A stretch of DNA of 64,000 nucleotides from Rhizobiaceae bacterium (GTDB taxonomy: Bacteria; Pseudomonadota; Alphaproteobacteria; Rhizobiales; Rhizobiaceae): contig JARGOX010000020.1 in NCBI GenBank assembly GCA_029233925.1, forward strand, positions 62,001 to 126,000, in the 5' to 3' direction. The number at the start of each line of letters is the position of its first letter. The stretch's first letter is position 1. The position numbers were made by a program, and so were the translations under genes. The notes under the pieces were generated by a model, which was not told where the DNA came from, made no database searches, and saw only the letters and a program-made list of their open reading frames with translations. Below are positions 9,377 to 18,944 of the stretch, one piece after another.

Positions 9377-9493
9377 TGAATATAAGGTCGCTGCGAACAA
9401 AGCACCAGCCCCAAATGAGGGTAATTGTGACGGCTGTATAAATATCTGGCAGTGGAATTCATGGCACCATCCATGCCGCGACCAGTGGCGTCC

Positions 9494-9853
9494 TCAGCTC
9501 TTTTCCAGCTTTTGGGCAATGCGCTCTGCCTGGTCGGCGACCTGGCCGATCAGTTTGGCCATGGTGGCATCTGCATCATCAACCTGTGCCAACGCCGTAT
9601 CACGGGTTTTTTTCAGACTGTCGACTTCACTTTCAAGCCCGCGCAATTTGCGCTGCACTTCACTGAGTTCATCCATCACCAGAATGCCGGCCATGACCGT
9701 GATGCGCAGGTCACCCATTTCCCCGAACTCACCCTTCAGGTGGCTGACATAGCGGTCGAATTTGCCTGCCAGCTCGGTCAGGTGTTTCTCCTGCCCCTCT
9801 TCACAGGCCATTCGATAGGCCTTGCCGTCTATATTTACTGTGACCTGTGCCAT
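9494..9853 (-). CDS. zapA: Cell division protein ZapA
   Basis: ZapA binds FtsZ and bundles protofilaments at midcell. The 119 residues fit the family: an N-terminal globular part (MAQVTVNIDGKAYRMACEEG, then the YVSHLKGEFGEMGDLRITVMAGILVMDEL segment) and a C-terminal coiled coil (about 65-119) with heptad pattern. It lies nine bases after a short coiled-coil gene (DUF4164) and upstream of 6S RNA, the usual order in Rhizobiales. Confidence 0.94.
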   Translation of the reverse strand: MAQVTVNIDGKAYRMACEEGQEKHLTELAGKFDRYVSHLKGEFGEMGDLRITVMAGILVMDELSEVQRKLRGLESEVDSLKKTRDTALAQVDDADATMAKLIGQVADQAERIAQKLEKS

Positions 9854-9862
9854 AAGATTGCC

Positions 9863-10135
9863 CTACCGATCCAGAACTGCCCGGATCGTTTCCATTGCTG
9901 TGACCAGTCTGCGTGACACTTCCTTGTTGGCTTCCGCCAGCCGCTCGGCGCGTTCTTCCGAATGATCGAGTTCCTGCGCAAGCCTCGACCGGTCAGCGTT
10001 GAGACGCTGCACCTCTTCTTCGGCGTCGGCAAAATCACGTTCTTTCTCGACGCGGCCGTCAACCGCATTTTCGAGTCTGGATAGAGCTTTGCTGAGGCCC
10101 TGAAGTGCTATTTTTGCAGTATTCGCACCTGGCAT
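9863..10135 (-). CDS. DUF4164 coiled-coil protein
   Basis: A 90-residue, highly charged protein predicted to be almost entirely one coiled coil (from about residue 15 to 85: repeated LxxxExxxx patterns such as EEEVQRLNADRSRLAQELDHSEERAERLAEA). It matches DUF4164, a small family found next to zapA in Rhizobiales. The function is unknown; position suggests a role with ZapA or the division ring. It is the first gene of the unit and starts at ATG 10135. Confidence 0.85.
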   Translation of the reverse strand: MPGANTAKIALQGLSKALSRLENAVDGRVEKERDFADAEEEVQRLNADRSRLAQELDHSEERAERLAEANKEVSRRLVTAMETIRAVLDR

Positions 10136-10473
10136 TATTAATTCCCGTGCCTTGCGAGTTCACAATTCGTTTGATTCTCGGGCACTTATACCACAAAGAT
10201 TAAGCGCTACAGGAAGCCGTCGTCAATCTTCTTGGCATTCTGACCTGTTTTGATTGGGGATAACCCGATCCAATCGGCCAATCCGATAACAATCAGGCAT
10301 TTACACGGCAGCGCTACGATGTTTTGCCGCCACTCAACACCCAAAACCGCGACGAAACAGCCTTTCGGCCATGTCATTTATTGACTTCACCCCATCACCT
10401 GCTATGTGTCTCGTGCTTTCAATAGGAGCCCATAACGGGCTGCCGCAAGACACCCTGAAAAAGCTGAATTGTC
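10136..10473. promoter_or_regulatory. Divergent promoter region between zapA unit and tkt
   Basis: This 338-base gap must hold promoters for the minus-strand zapA unit and the plus-strand tkt gene. A possible tkt promoter is TTGACT (10381-10386) with TATGTG 16 bases later (10403-10408). Around 10260-10292 is a cluster of similar short words (CCGATCCAATCGG, CCAATCCGATAAC) that could be a regulator site. No gene was found. Confidence 0.4.
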
Positions 10474-12480
10474 ATGATCCCACGCGAAAAACATGAACGG
10501 ATGGCCAACGCGATCCGCTTTCTCTCAATGGATGCCGTCGAGAAGGCCAAATCCGGTCACCCAGGGCTGCCAATGGGCGCCGCCGACATTGCGACAGTCC
10601 TGTTCACCAAATTTCTGACCTTCGATCCCAAGCATCCGGATTGGCCCAACCGCGACCGGTTTGTCCTTTCTGCCGGTCATGGATCGATGCTGATTTATTC
10701 CCTGCTCTACCTGCTCGGCTACGAAGACATCACCATCGACGAAATCAAGAATTTCCGTCAATTGGGCTCCAAGACGGCAGGTCACCCCGAATACGGCCAT
10801 GCCGCGGGCATTGAAACCACCACCGGGCCTTTGGGTCAGGGCCTTGGCAATGCCGTCGGAATGGCCATCGCGGAACGCAAGCTGGCAGATGAATTCGGCA
10901 GCGACATCGTCGATCACCACACCTATGTGCTGGCCGGTGACGGTTGCCTGATGGAAGGCATCAGCCAGGAAGCCCTCTCCCTGGCCGGGCACCTCAAACT
11001 CAACAAACTCATCGTCTTTTGGGACAACAATGGAATCTCCATTGACGGCGCCGTGAGCCTTGCTGATTCGACCGATCAGATCGCCCGTTTCAATGCCTCT
11101 GGCTGGAACACGATCGCGGTTGACGGCCATGATCCCGATGCCATTGCCGCCGCAATCGAAACGGCCCAGAAATCCGAAAAACCCACCATGATTGCCTGCA
11201 AGACGATCATTGGATTCGGAGCCCCGACCAAGGCAGGCACAGCCAAGGCACATGGTTCACCGCTCGGTGCCGAAGACATCGCCGGTGCGCGCAAAGCGCT
11301 GGAATGGCCATCGGAACCTTTCGATATCCCTTCAGATATTCTGGATTGCTGGCGCCTTGCAGGCCTGCGCTCGACCAAGGAACGCAAGGCATGGGAAGAG
11401 CGACTGGCTGAAACCAATGCGGACAGCCGTGCAGCCTTCACCCGCCGCATGAGCGGCGCCCTGCCAGGCGGCTTCGATTCCGCGATTGATGCCTACAAGA
11501 AGAAACTGGCAGATGAACAGCCAAAGCTGGCAACACGCAAATCTTCCGAAGATGCGCTGACCGTCATCAATGGCGTTGTGCCCGAGACGATTGGTGGCTC
11601 GGCTGACCTGACCGGCTCAAACAATACCAAGACCGAGCAGACCGCTTCTATAACGCCGGACGATTTTTCCGGGCGCTATATCCACTACGGAATCCGCGAG
11701 CATGGCATGGCAGCGGCCATGAACGGCATCGCCCTGCATGGCGGGTTGATCCCCTATTCCGGTGGCTTTCTGATCTTTTCCGATTATTGCCGACCGTCGA
11801 TCCGGCTTGCCGCCCTCATGGGCATTCGCGTCATTCACGTCTTTACCCATGATTCCATCGGGCTTGGCGAAGATGGCCCGACGCATCAGCCGGTGGAACA
11901 TCTGGCTGCCCTGCGTGCCATTCCCAATCTGCTGACATTCAGACCGGCAGACGCCACTGAGACGGCCGAATGCTGGCAATTGGCGCTGGAATCGGAAGCC
12001 AGACCCTCGGGCATCGCGCTGACGCGCCAGAACCTGCCCTCCGTGCGCACCAGCTATATCGCAGAAAACATGTGCGCTTACGGCGCCTATGATCTGGTGC
12101 CGGCCAGTGATGCCGACGTCACCATATTCGCATCAGGCTCCGAAGTGGAAATTGCCCTGGAGGCGCGCGAAAAGATCGAGGCGTCAGGTCACACTGTGCG
12201 CGTTGTTTCCGTGCCAAGTTTTGAACTGTTTGAAGAGCAGTCGGAAGAATACAAGCAATGTATTCTCGGCGCCTCACCCGTCAAGGTCGCCATCGAAGCG
12301 GCTGTCCGTCAGGGATGGGACCGGTTCATCGGCAATGACGGTATCTTCATTGGCATGAAGGGCTTTGGCGCATCAGGTCCTTATCAGGAACTCTACGCCC
12401 ATTTCGGAATTACCGCCGACGCGACTTTTGAAGCTGTCGAGGCAAAATTGAACAATCTGGCAGGACAGGAAGAGACCTGA
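10474..12480 (+). CDS. tkt: Transketolase
   Basis: Transketolase moves two-carbon units between sugar phosphates in the pentose phosphate pathway. The 668 residues are full length: N-terminal thiamine-diphosphate domain with [26 protein letters not shown] and the [14 protein letters not shown]...NNGISIDG motif; middle domain with [17 protein letters not shown] and the [27 protein letters not shown] signature; and a C-terminal domain ending with [23 protein letters not shown]. Start [19 protein letters not shown]; the inner Met at residue 10 is an alternative. It leads the central-carbon group tkt-gap-pgk-fba, 78 bases before gap. Confidence 0.97.
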   Translation: MIPREKHERMANAIRFLSMDAVEKAKSGHPGLPMGAADIATVLFTKFLTFDPKHPDWPNRDRFVLSAGHGSMLIYSLLYLLGYEDITIDEIKNFRQLGSKTAGHPEYGHAAGIETTTGPLGQGLGNAVGMAIAERKLADEFGSDIVDHHTYVLAGDGCLMEGISQEALSLAGHLKLNKLIVFWDNNGISIDGAVSLADSTDQIARFNASGWNTIAVDGHDPDAIAAAIETAQKSEKPTMIACKTIIGFGAPTKAGTAKAHGSPLGAEDIAGARKALEWPSEPFDIPSDILDCWRLAGLRSTKERKAWEERLAETNADSRAAFTRRMSGALPGGFDSAIDAYKKKLADEQPKLATRKSSEDALTVINGVVPETIGGSADLTGSNNTKTEQTASITPDDFSGRYIHYGIREHGMAAAMNGIALHGGLIPYSGGFLIFSDYCRPSIRLAALMGIRVIHVFTHDSIGLGEDGPTHQPVEHLAALRAIPNLLTFRPADATETAECWQLALESEARPSGIALTRQNLPSVRTSYIAENMCAYGAYDLVPASDADVTIFASGSEVEIALEAREKIEASGHTVRVVSVPSFELFEEQSEEYKQCILGASPVKVAIEAAVRQGWDRFIGNDGIFIGMKGFGASGPYQELYAHFGITADATFEAVEAKLNNLAGQEET

Positions 12481-12558
12481 TCCCTGTCCGCAGGAAAAGG
12501 GCGCTGAACAATCAGGTCCAGCCCGCTGCAATTGCACCTAAAGATCGGAGAAATGTTC

Positions 12559-13560
12559 ATGACCGTTAAAGTTGCCATCAACGGGTTTGGTCGCATAGGC
12601 CGCAACGTGCTTCGCGCCATCATCGAATCGGGACGCACCGATATCGAGGTGGTTGCCATCAATGATCTGGGCCCGGTTGAAACCAATGCCCACCTGATGC
12701 GCTATGACAGTGTGCATGGCCGCTTTCTTGGAACCGTCACCGTTGACGGCGACACGATCGATGTCGGCAGAGGCCCGATCAAGGTCACCGCCATCCGTGA
12801 TCCAAAGGAATTGCCCTGGGGCGATGTGGATATTGCCATGGAATGCACCGGCATCTTCACCGCGCGTGACAAGGCTGCCCTGCATCTTGCAAACGGTTCA
12901 AAACGTGTTCTCGTTTCAGCACCGGCAAGCGGCGCGGACAAGACCATCGTCTTTGGTGTTAACCACAATACGTTGACCAGCGATGATCTGGTTGTTTCCA
13001 ATGCATCCTGCACCACCAACTGCCTTTCACCGGTCGCCTATGTCTTGAACAGGGCCTTTGGCATCGAAAAAGGCTTCATGACAACCATTCACTCCTACAC
13101 GGGCGACCAGCCGACGCTGGACACCATGCACAAGGATCTGTACCGCGGCCGTGCTGCCGCCGTGTCAATGATCCCTACCTCCACCGGCGCTGCAAAGGCC
13201 GTTGGCCTTGTGCTGCCTGAACTCAATGGCAAGCTTGACGGCGTTGCCATCCGTGTACCGACGCCCAATGTGTCGGTCGTCGACCTGAATGTCATCACCA
13301 GCCGCGCCACCACCATTGAAGAGATCAACAATGCCATTCGCGAAGCAGCCGATGGTGAACTCAAGGGCATCCTGGGCTACACGGATGAGCCTCTGGTCTC
13401 CATCGACTTGAACCACGATTCCCATTCTTCCATTTTCCACATGGACCAGACAAAGGTTCTCGATGGAACCTTTGTGCGCATTCTGACTTGGTATGATAAC
13501 GAATGGGGTTTCTCCAACCGCATGTCTGACACGGCAGTGGCCATGGGAAAACTCATCTGA
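12559..13560 (+). CDS. gap: Type I glyceraldehyde-3-phosphate dehydrogenase
   Basis: This enzyme oxidises glyceraldehyde-3-phosphate to 1,3-bisphosphoglycerate. The 333-residue frame starts [17 protein letters not shown] (Rossmann motif GFGRIG). It carries the active-site [13 protein letters not shown] with Cys151, and ends with the conserved SWYDNEWG-type segment [17 protein letters not shown] at 12547-12550 sits eight bases before the ATG at 12559 and decides against an upstream extension. It lies between tkt and pgk, and with them supplies glycolysis and gluconeogenesis. Confidence 0.98.
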   Translation: MTVKVAINGFGRIGRNVLRAIIESGRTDIEVVAINDLGPVETNAHLMRYDSVHGRFLGTVTVDGDTIDVGRGPIKVTAIRDPKELPWGDVDIAMECTGIFTARDKAALHLANGSKRVLVSAPASGADKTIVFGVNHNTLTSDDLVVSNASCTTNCLSPVAYVLNRAFGIEKGFMTTIHSYTGDQPTLDTMHKDLYRGRAAAVSMIPTSTGAAKAVGLVLPELNGKLDGVAIRVPTPNVSVVDLNVITSRATTIEEINNAIREAADGELKGILGYTDEPLVSIDLNHDSHSSIFHMDQTKVLDGTFVRILTWYDNEWGFSNRMSDTAVAMGKLI

Positions 13561-13595
13561 GATCTGTCGACTTCTTGAAATGAGGGTTCGGGCGC

Positions 13596-13892
13596 ATGTT
13601 GCAGATAAGACCGAATTGCGAATATTGCGATAAGGATCTTGCCGCTGACGCGCCCGACGCCCGTATATGCAGCTATGAGTGCACATTCTGCGCTGATTGC
13701 GTGGACAATGTATGCCCGAACTGCGGTGGCGGCTTTGAAAAACGGCCCATCCGGCCGCAGCGCGCCCATCGCAAGGGGGCCGGTCTGGCCCATGCACCGG
13801 CATCGACGCAGCGGGTGCAACTCAAGCATGACCGCGACACACTCGCCACGTTCACCCTGCCATTAAGCAATATACCGCCAGAAGAGCGCTGA
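13596..13892 (+). CDS. DUF1272 cysteine-rich small protein
   Basis: A 98-residue protein with a cysteine-rich N-terminal half: CEYCDKDL, then [21 protein letters not shown], nine cysteines within about 40 residues, a likely zinc-binding knuckle. This is the DUF1272 pattern. The C-terminal third is basic and disorder-prone. It sits 35 bases after gap and its stop is two bases before the pgk ATG, so it is cotranscribed with glycolytic genes. No function is known for the family; the position may be only a convenient operon slot. Confidence 0.85.
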   Translation: MLQIRPNCEYCDKDLAADAPDARICSYECTFCADCVDNVCPNCGGGFEKRPIRPQRAHRKGAGLAHAPASTQRVQLKHDRDTLATFTLPLSNIPPEER

Positions 13893-13894
13893 TC

Positions 13895-15091
13895 ATGACC
13901 GACTTCAAAACACTCGATTCCATTGATAATCTTGCCGGTAAAAAAGTCCTCGTTCGTGTTGATCTCAATGTGCCGGTCCGCGATGGCACTGTCACCGATA
14001 CGACCCGTATCGAGCGCGTGGTGCCCACATTGCGTGAATTGTCCACCAAAGGCGCGCGGGTCATTCTGCTGGCGCATTTTGGCCGTCCGGACGGCCATGT
14101 GGTCGAAACCATGTCGCTTCGACCGATTGCCCACAAGGTCGAGGAAATCCTCGACCAAAGGGTGCATTTTGCCACCGATTGCATCGGCGAACCAGCGCAG
14201 GAAGCCATAGAAGCCATGACCGATTGCGACATCCTGCTGCTGGAAAACGTGCGGTTTCATCCCGGCGAAGAAAAAAATGATGCCGCCTTTGCAGCGCAAC
14301 TTGCTCAAAATGGCGATATCTATGTCAATGATGCCTTTTCGGCCGCCCACCGGGCCCATGCCTCGACTGAAGGCATCGCCCATCTTCTGCCCTCCTATGC
14401 GGGGCGCACCATGCAGGCCGAACTGGAAGCCCTTGAAAAGGGTCTCGGAAACCCGGCACGGCCGGTTGTTGCCATCGTCGGCGGCGCAAAAGTGTCCACC
14501 AAGCTGGATCTGCTGATGAACCTTGTCGGCCAGGTTGATGCTTTGGTGATTGGCGGCGGCATGGCCAATACCTTTCTTGCGGCCAAGGGAACAGCCGTTG
14601 GAAAATCGCTTTGCGAGCATGACCTTGCGGCCACCGCCAAGCAGATCATGATCGAGGCGGCAGCAAAAAATTGCGCCATCGTTCTGCCGGTGGACGGGGT
14701 TGTCGCAGAAGAATTCAAGGCCGGTGCAGCAAACCAGACAGTCGACATCAATGCGGTCCCTGCCAATGCCATGATCCTCGATCTCGGCCCAAAATCCGTG
14801 GCGACCATCAACGACTGGATCGCCAAGGCAAAAACCCTTGTGTGGAATGGCCCGCTCGGCGCCTTCGAAATTGAGCCCTTTGATGCGGCCACCGTGGCAG
14901 CAGCCAGATTTGCCGCACAGCAGACCTGTGAAGGCCTGCTGACCTCCGTGGCAGGCGGCGGCGATACTGTCGCCGCACTCAACCTTGCCGGTGTCAGCGA
15001 CGATTTCACCTATGTCTCCACCGCTGGCGGCGCCTTTCTGGAGTGGATGGAAGGCAAACCGCTGCCGGGCGTCAATGCCTTGAAAAGGTAG
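13895..15091 (+). CDS. pgk: Phosphoglycerate kinase
   Basis: Phosphoglycerate kinase makes ATP from 1,3-bisphosphoglycerate. The 398 residues cover both lobes. Clear motifs are [16 protein letters not shown] near the N-terminus, [45 protein letters not shown] in the hinge region, and the nucleotide site [15 protein letters not shown] plus [12 protein letters not shown]. It starts two bases after the DUF1272 stop, and a 258-base spacer separates it from fba. Confidence 0.98.
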   Translation: MTDFKTLDSIDNLAGKKVLVRVDLNVPVRDGTVTDTTRIERVVPTLRELSTKGARVILLAHFGRPDGHVVETMSLRPIAHKVEEILDQRVHFATDCIGEPAQEAIEAMTDCDILLLENVRFHPGEEKNDAAFAAQLAQNGDIYVNDAFSAAHRAHASTEGIAHLLPSYAGRTMQAELEALEKGLGNPARPVVAIVGGAKVSTKLDLLMNLVGQVDALVIGGGMANTFLAAKGTAVGKSLCEHDLAATAKQIMIEAAAKNCAIVLPVDGVVAEEFKAGAANQTVDINAVPANAMILDLGPKSVATINDWIAKAKTLVWNGPLGAFEIEPFDAATVAAARFAAQQTCEGLLTSVAGGGDTVAALNLAGVSDDFTYVSTAGGAFLEWMEGKPLPGVNALKR

Positions 15092-15160
15092 GCCGGGTTA
15101 GACGTCAATGGGCTTCAATGCAGCCAGATTTGACTTCATACAAAATGATCTAAGGATTTC

Positions 15161-15187
15161 AAACGATTGAATATTTTTCAATCGTTT
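15161..15187. promoter_or_regulatory. Perfect inverted repeat upstream of class I aldolase gene
   Basis: AAACGATTGAA (15161-15171) and TTCAATCGTTT (15177-15187) are exact reverse complements with a five-base spacer. There is no T-run behind it, so it is not a good terminator of pgk. It lies 163 bases before the fba ATG, and a TTGACT word occurs at 15130-15135. It looks like an operator for a dimeric repressor or activator of carbon metabolism; the binding protein is unknown. Confidence 0.55.
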
Positions 15188-15349
15188 CAATTCCTGATGG
15201 TGCTATTTTCCTGACAAAAAACTTCTGCTATCGCCAGTGCAATGTAACCGGTCGGAGCCAGATATCGGGTGCTCCGGCAGTCAAACATGCATGGCAGCCC
15301 TCTTCATCAATTGGCGGCTGCCGGCAACCGGCATCAGGAGATTCACCAA

Positions 15350-16375
15350 ATGAGCGAACGTCTGGAAGACATAGCCGCAGCGATGGCTGCGTCAGGCAAG
15401 GGTCTGTTGGCAGCTGATGAATCCAGCGGAACCATCAAGAAGCGTTTTGACTCGATCCATGTCGAATGCACTGAGGAAAACCGCCGGGACTATCGCGAAA
15501 TGCTGTTTCGCTCGAATGAGGCCATGCGCAACCACATCTCCGGCGTCATCCTGTTTGACGAGACCCTGCGCCAGAAGGCAGCAGACGGAACACCGCTGGT
15601 TGACATCATCCGGGCATCCGGCGCCATCCCCGGCATCAAGGTTGACGGCGGGGCGAAGCCACTGGCAGCGCATCCAGGTGAAACAATCACCGAGGGCCTT
15701 GATGGACTGCGTGAGCGTCTTGCCGAATATTATCGCCTTGGAGCCCGTTTTGCCAAATGGCGGGGCGTCCTCTCGATCTCCTCTTCCCTGCCCACCAGCG
15801 GCGCTGTCCATGCCAATGCCCATGCGCTGGCGCGCTATGCGGCGCTGTGCCAGGAAGCCGGCATCGTCCCCATTGTAGAACCGGAAGTGGTCATGGACGG
15901 CAAGCCCGGCGATCATTCCATAGACCGCTGCTTTGAAGTGACAGAGCAGGTGCTGCGTGCCGTTTTTGCCGAGCTTTATGCGGCACGTGTCAATCTGGAA
16001 GGCACGATCCTGAAGCCAAACATGGTGATCGACGGAAAGAATGCCCGCAAGGCCTCTGTTGAAGAAGTGGCCGAAAAAACCATTCGCTGCCTCAAGGCGA
16101 CCGTCCCGGCCCTGATACCGGGCATTGCCTTCCTGTCGGGTGGTCAATCGGACGAAGAGGCAACGGCGCATCTGTCTGCCATGAATGCCGGGCATGACCT
16201 GCCATGGCAACTGACCTTCTCCTACGGCCGGGCCCTGCAGGCTGCCTGTCTGAGTGCATGGGGTGGAAAATCGGAAAATGTTGCAGCCGGTCAGCGGGCC
16301 TTTACCCACCGGGCGAAAATGAACGGCCTGGCGGCGACCGGCAACTGGACACCAGCGCTCGAAAAGGCCGCCTGA
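15350..16375 (+). CDS. Class I fructose-bisphosphate aldolase
   Basis: The 341-residue enzyme is a class I (Schiff-base) aldolase: MSERLEDIAAAMAASGKGLLAADESSGTIKKRF, then LFDETLRQK, and LEGTILKPNMVIDGK with the catalytic lysine at residue 222, followed by PGIAFLSGGQSDEEAT. It cleaves fructose-1,6-bisphosphate and works in both glycolysis and gluconeogenesis. CAGGAG at 15335-15340 places the start at 15350. Rhizobiales commonly use this metal-free class instead of the class II enzyme. A perfect inverted repeat in its leader suggests its own regulation apart from pgk. Confidence 0.97.
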   Translation: MSERLEDIAAAMAASGKGLLAADESSGTIKKRFDSIHVECTEENRRDYREMLFRSNEAMRNHISGVILFDETLRQKAADGTPLVDIIRASGAIPGIKVDGGAKPLAAHPGETITEGLDGLRERLAEYYRLGARFAKWRGVLSISSSLPTSGAVHANAHALARYAALCQEAGIVPIVEPEVVMDGKPGDHSIDRCFEVTEQVLRAVFAELYAARVNLEGTILKPNMVIDGKNARKASVEEVAEKTIRCLKATVPALIPGIAFLSGGQSDEEATAHLSAMNAGHDLPWQLTFSYGRALQAACLSAWGGKSENVAAGQRAFTHRAKMNGLAATGNWTPALEKAA

Positions 16376-16493
16376 AGGCAGCACCCCGACAGCACTTTGG
16401 CAAATGCACCAGCGATTGTTCAAGCTTGACACTTTGCCGTCACAGGGGTGAATAGAGCCGGAGTTTTTTTGAAACTGAATCCGGTTCGCACAC

Positions 16494-17237
16494 ATGAACA
16501 CTTTGATCTACAGCCTAGCCAGCTGGCTGCTGGTCCCTGTGGCATTTGTCCAGGGGCTGCAGGTTCGTGCGCGGACACCACGCCTTACCCCGCCTCCAGG
16601 GCTGCCATTTGGTCAGGTCGGCGACAATACCCCGGACTATCGGCTACTGGTGGTGGGTGATTCCTCGGCGGCAGGTGTTGGCGCTGACAGCATCGATGAA
16701 ACGGTCGGCCCGCAGGTAGCGCAAATCCTCCATGCAAAAACCGGCCAGTCGGTTTACTGGCGCAACGCCGGTTCGAACTCGGCGATAAGCGAAGAGATTC
16801 GTGATCACGTTGTCCCCAACCTGGAACATCTGCCCTATACTCATATCATTGTCACTGTGGGCACCAATGACATAAAGAATTTTCTGACCGCACGGCGCTT
16901 CAAAAAGGGCTTTGGCGGTCTGCTTTATGCCTTGAGGGCAAAATGGCCGGCGGCGGCGATCATCTGGTCGCCGGTGATTGATCTGCGCACCGTTCCCAAT
17001 CTGCCTCCCCTGCTGGCAAACATCCTGGAAATGCGCGCCAGGATCATGAACAGGCTGGGGCACCGGCTCTGTGCCGAGCGCTATGCCATCGTTGCTCCGC
17101 AATTACAGACAGTTGATGCCTCCGGTTTCGCGGTGGACGGATTTCACGCCGGCCCGACGGGTTATCACGCCTGGGCGCAATTGCTGGCCAGTGCAATTAT
17201 CGAAAAAGCCCCCCTGGCCTGTCCGGACAAGGGATAG
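16494..17237 (+). CDS. SGNH/GDSL-family hydrolase (esterase-like)
   Basis: A 247-residue SGNH-fold hydrolase. Block I VVGDSSAAGVG gives the nucleophile Ser57; block III VGTNDIKNF gives Asn; block V DGFHAGPTGYHAWA gives Asp215 and His218. The N-terminal 22 residues (LIYSLASWLLVPVAFVQGLQVR) form a hydrophobic stretch that is probably a membrane anchor or uncleaved signal. Relatives act as esterases, lipases or acyl-modifying enzymes. The substrate is unknown. The gene follows fba by 118 bases and may be transcribed with it. Confidence 0.9.
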   Translation: MNTLIYSLASWLLVPVAFVQGLQVRARTPRLTPPPGLPFGQVGDNTPDYRLLVVGDSSAAGVGADSIDETVGPQVAQILHAKTGQSVYWRNAGSNSAISEEIRDHVVPNLEHLPYTHIIVTVGTNDIKNFLTARRFKKGFGGLLYALRAKWPAAAIIWSPVIDLRTVPNLPPLLANILEMRARIMNRLGHRLCAERYAIVAPQLQTVDASGFAVDGFHAGPTGYHAWAQLLASAIIEKAPLACPDKG

Positions 17238-17243
17238 GCCCCT

Positions 17244-17411
17244 TTAAAACTGAATGGTCACCACGAACATCATCGCAACAAAAGCAAAGATCGCAATCTT
17301 CCAGAAGTCGCCGCGCTTTTTCAGCCCCGGAAGACCGAGCGGCTTTATCAGATGCGCAATCATGGCTGCCAGCAGCACAAGCGCGATCACTTTGGTCAAG
17401 ATAGGCTCCAA
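17244..17411 (-). CDS. Small two-helix membrane protein
   Basis: A short protein of 55 residues if started at the TTG at 17411 (reading LEPILTKVIALVLLAAMIAHLIKPLGLPGLKKRGDFWKIAIFAFVAMMFVVTIQF with that codon read as Met). It has two hydrophobic segments separated by a basic loop. A longer frame from ATG 17450 exists, but the added bases contain a perfect hairpin (CCGGGCG and CGCCCGG, 17422-17442) and no ribosome site. Similar small proteins beside this quinone oxidoreductase are, from memory, widespread in Rhizobiales. Function unknown. It lies downstream of qor on the same strand. Confidence 0.65.
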   Translation of the reverse strand: MEPILTKVIALVLLAAMIAHLIKPLGLPGLKKRGDFWKIAIFAFVAMMFVVTIQF

Positions 17412-17477
17412 TTGGGTTTGTCCGGGCGATTGAACCGCCCGGCAATGCATGTGTGCGAATGGCTCAAATCATTGCCG

Positions 17478-18461
17478 CTACACGCTGACGTCCAGAATGA
17501 TTTTTCCGATATGCTGTCCCTCTTCCATGCGGCTATGGGCGGCAGAGGCGCGCTCCAGCGGAAACAGGGTATCCATGACAGGCGCGACCTTGCGCGCTTC
17601 CAGCAATGGCCAGACCTGCTGTTTGAGTTCCTGCGCAATGGCGGCCTTGAATTCAACCGTTCGGGGCCGAAGGGTCGAGCCCGTATGGGTCAGCCTCTTC
17701 ATCATCAGCTTGGAGAAGTCCGCCTCCGCGACCGGTCCGTGCAGAAAAGCGATCTGCACGATCCGTCCATCCATTGCTGCAGCCTGGTAGTTGCGTGATA
17801 CATAATCGCCGCCCACCATGTCGAGGATCACATCAGCGCCCTTGCCCTGCGTTGCATCCTTGACGGCAGTGACAAAATCATCGTCGCGATAATTGATCGC
17901 CAGATCTGCGCCAAGGTCGCTGCATGCCTTGCATTTTTCAGCAGACCCTGCCGTGGCGATGACCTTGGCGCCAAAGGCCTTGGCCAGTTGAATGGCGGTC
18001 GTGCCAATGCCTGATGATCCGCCATGAACCAGAAACACCTCACCAGAGCGAAGGCCGCCACGCTGAAAGACATTGTGCCAGACCGTAAAGAAGGTCTCCG
18101 GCAGCCCTGCAGCTTCACTGAAACTGAAGCCCTTTGGCATCATCAGGGCGTTGCGTGCATCAACGGTGCAAAATTGCGCATAGCCACCGCCCGGCAGAAG
18201 CGCACAGACCTGGTCACCAGGCCCAAATGTCGTCACCCCCTCGCCCAGGGCCACAACCTCGCCTGCCACTTCCAGGCCGGGAATATTGGGCGCCCCCGGC
18301 GGCGGCGGGTAAGCCCCCTGCCGTTGCAGGCAATCGGGCCGGTTCACACCGGCAGCCCTGACAGCAATCAGCAACTCTCCCGGACCGGCCTGCGGGTTTG
18401 GCCGCTCTACAAGTTCCAGAACGTCCGGACCGCCGGGCTCACGAATTTCTACAGCTTTCAT
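17478..18461 (-). CDS. NAD(P)H quinone oxidoreductase, PIG3-like (zinc-free MDR)
   Basis: A 327-residue medium-chain dehydrogenase/reductase of the quinone oxidoreductase/PIG3 type. It starts MKAVEIREPGGPDVLELVERP, has the substrate segment AAGVNRPDCLQRQGAYPPPPG, the NADPH-binding GGSSGIGTTAIQLAKAFGAKVIATAGS, and lacks the structural zinc cysteines. The reaction is reduction of quinones or enones with NADPH; the physiological substrate is unknown. The ribosome site AGAGGT lies just before ATG 18461 (a GTG is one codon upstream). Directly upstream is a threefold tandem repeat. Confidence 0.93.
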   Translation of the reverse strand: MKAVEIREPGGPDVLELVERPNPQAGPGELLIAVRAAGVNRPDCLQRQGAYPPPPGAPNIPGLEVAGEVVALGEGVTTFGPGDQVCALLPGGGYAQFCTVDARNALMMPKGFSFSEAAGLPETFFTVWHNVFQRGGLRSGEVFLVHGGSSGIGTTAIQLAKAFGAKVIATAGSAEKCKACSDLGADLAINYRDDDFVTAVKDATQGKGADVILDMVGGDYVSRNYQAAAMDGRIVQIAFLHGPVAEADFSKLMMKRLTHTGSTLRPRTVEFKAAIAQELKQQVWPLLEARKVAPVMDTLFPLERASAAHSRMEEGQHIGKIILDVSV

Positions 18462-18470
18462 CACTTACCT

Positions 18471-18530
18471 CTTTTGAATGTCACCGGCCTCTTTGGAATG
18501 TCCCCGGCCTCTTTGGACTGTCACCGGCGT
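18471..18530. repeat. Three tandem copies of a 20-base unit upstream of qor
   Basis: Bases 18471-18490, 18491-18510 and 18511-18530 are variants of CTTTGGAATGTCACCGGCCT, differing at one to three places. They sit directly before the quinone oxidoreductase ribosome site, so they are part of its leader or promoter. Confidence 0.85.
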
Positions 18531-18635
18531 GCCGGAGCGAGCAGGTTGTAAAGATCTCTGATCATCCCTTATCATTCAAAATCGGCAATGCACATGCCGG
18601 CAAGGCAGTGGCCGGCAATGAAAGGGAGAAATTCC

Positions 18636-18824
18636 ATGTCCATTTTTGGCGACGAGCCTGAGAAAAAACCACCTGCCCATGATGTCGGTTGCGACCTTTC
18701 CATGCTCTCTGTTGATGAACTGGGCAACAGAATTGCACTGCTGAAGCACGAGATTACCCGGTTGGAAGCGGAAATAACCGAAAAGCAAAAGAGCAAAAGC
18801 GCAGCAGAATCACTGTTTCGCTGA
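18636..18824 (+). CDS. DUF1192 small protein
   Basis: A 62-residue acidic protein, MSIFGDEPEKKPPAHDVGCDLSMLSVDELGNRIALLKHEI..., matching DUF1192. The N-terminal third is probably disordered; the C-terminal half (SVDELGNRIALLKHEITRLEAEITEKQKSK) is a predicted coiled coil. GGGAG at 18624-18628 lies seven bases before the ATG and decides the start over an upstream frame. Function unknown. It lies divergent from qor and upstream of the CtrA-marked rcdA region. Confidence 0.88.
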   Translation: MSIFGDEPEKKPPAHDVGCDLSMLSVDELGNRIALLKHEITRLEAEITEKQKSKSAAESLFR

Positions 18825-18907
18825 TGCGTGTGCGCAAAACGGTACACGCATGCATTCGGTAGCTTTCGAGGATATGGCTACCAAAACATGCAAGTTGAAG
18901 AGATCCA

Positions 18908-18922
18908 TTAACGCTACATTAA
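18908..18922. promoter_or_regulatory. CtrA box 1 (TTAA-N7-TTAA)
   Basis: TTAA at 18908-18911 and TTAA at 18919-18922 with exactly seven bases between match the full binding site of the cell-cycle regulator CtrA. It lies 84 bases after the DUF1192 gene and before a structured, terminator-ended stretch. Confidence 0.65.
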
Positions 18923-18944
18923 GCTTTACAAGTCTTTATTGTGG

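Noticed and set aside
9137-9400. N-terminal extension of the 5-FCL protein by 88 residues
   Set aside because: The extension covers the 6S RNA gene; the family start is at 9136.
18471-18530. CRISPR array
   Set aside because: Three head-to-tail units without spacers; no cas genes.
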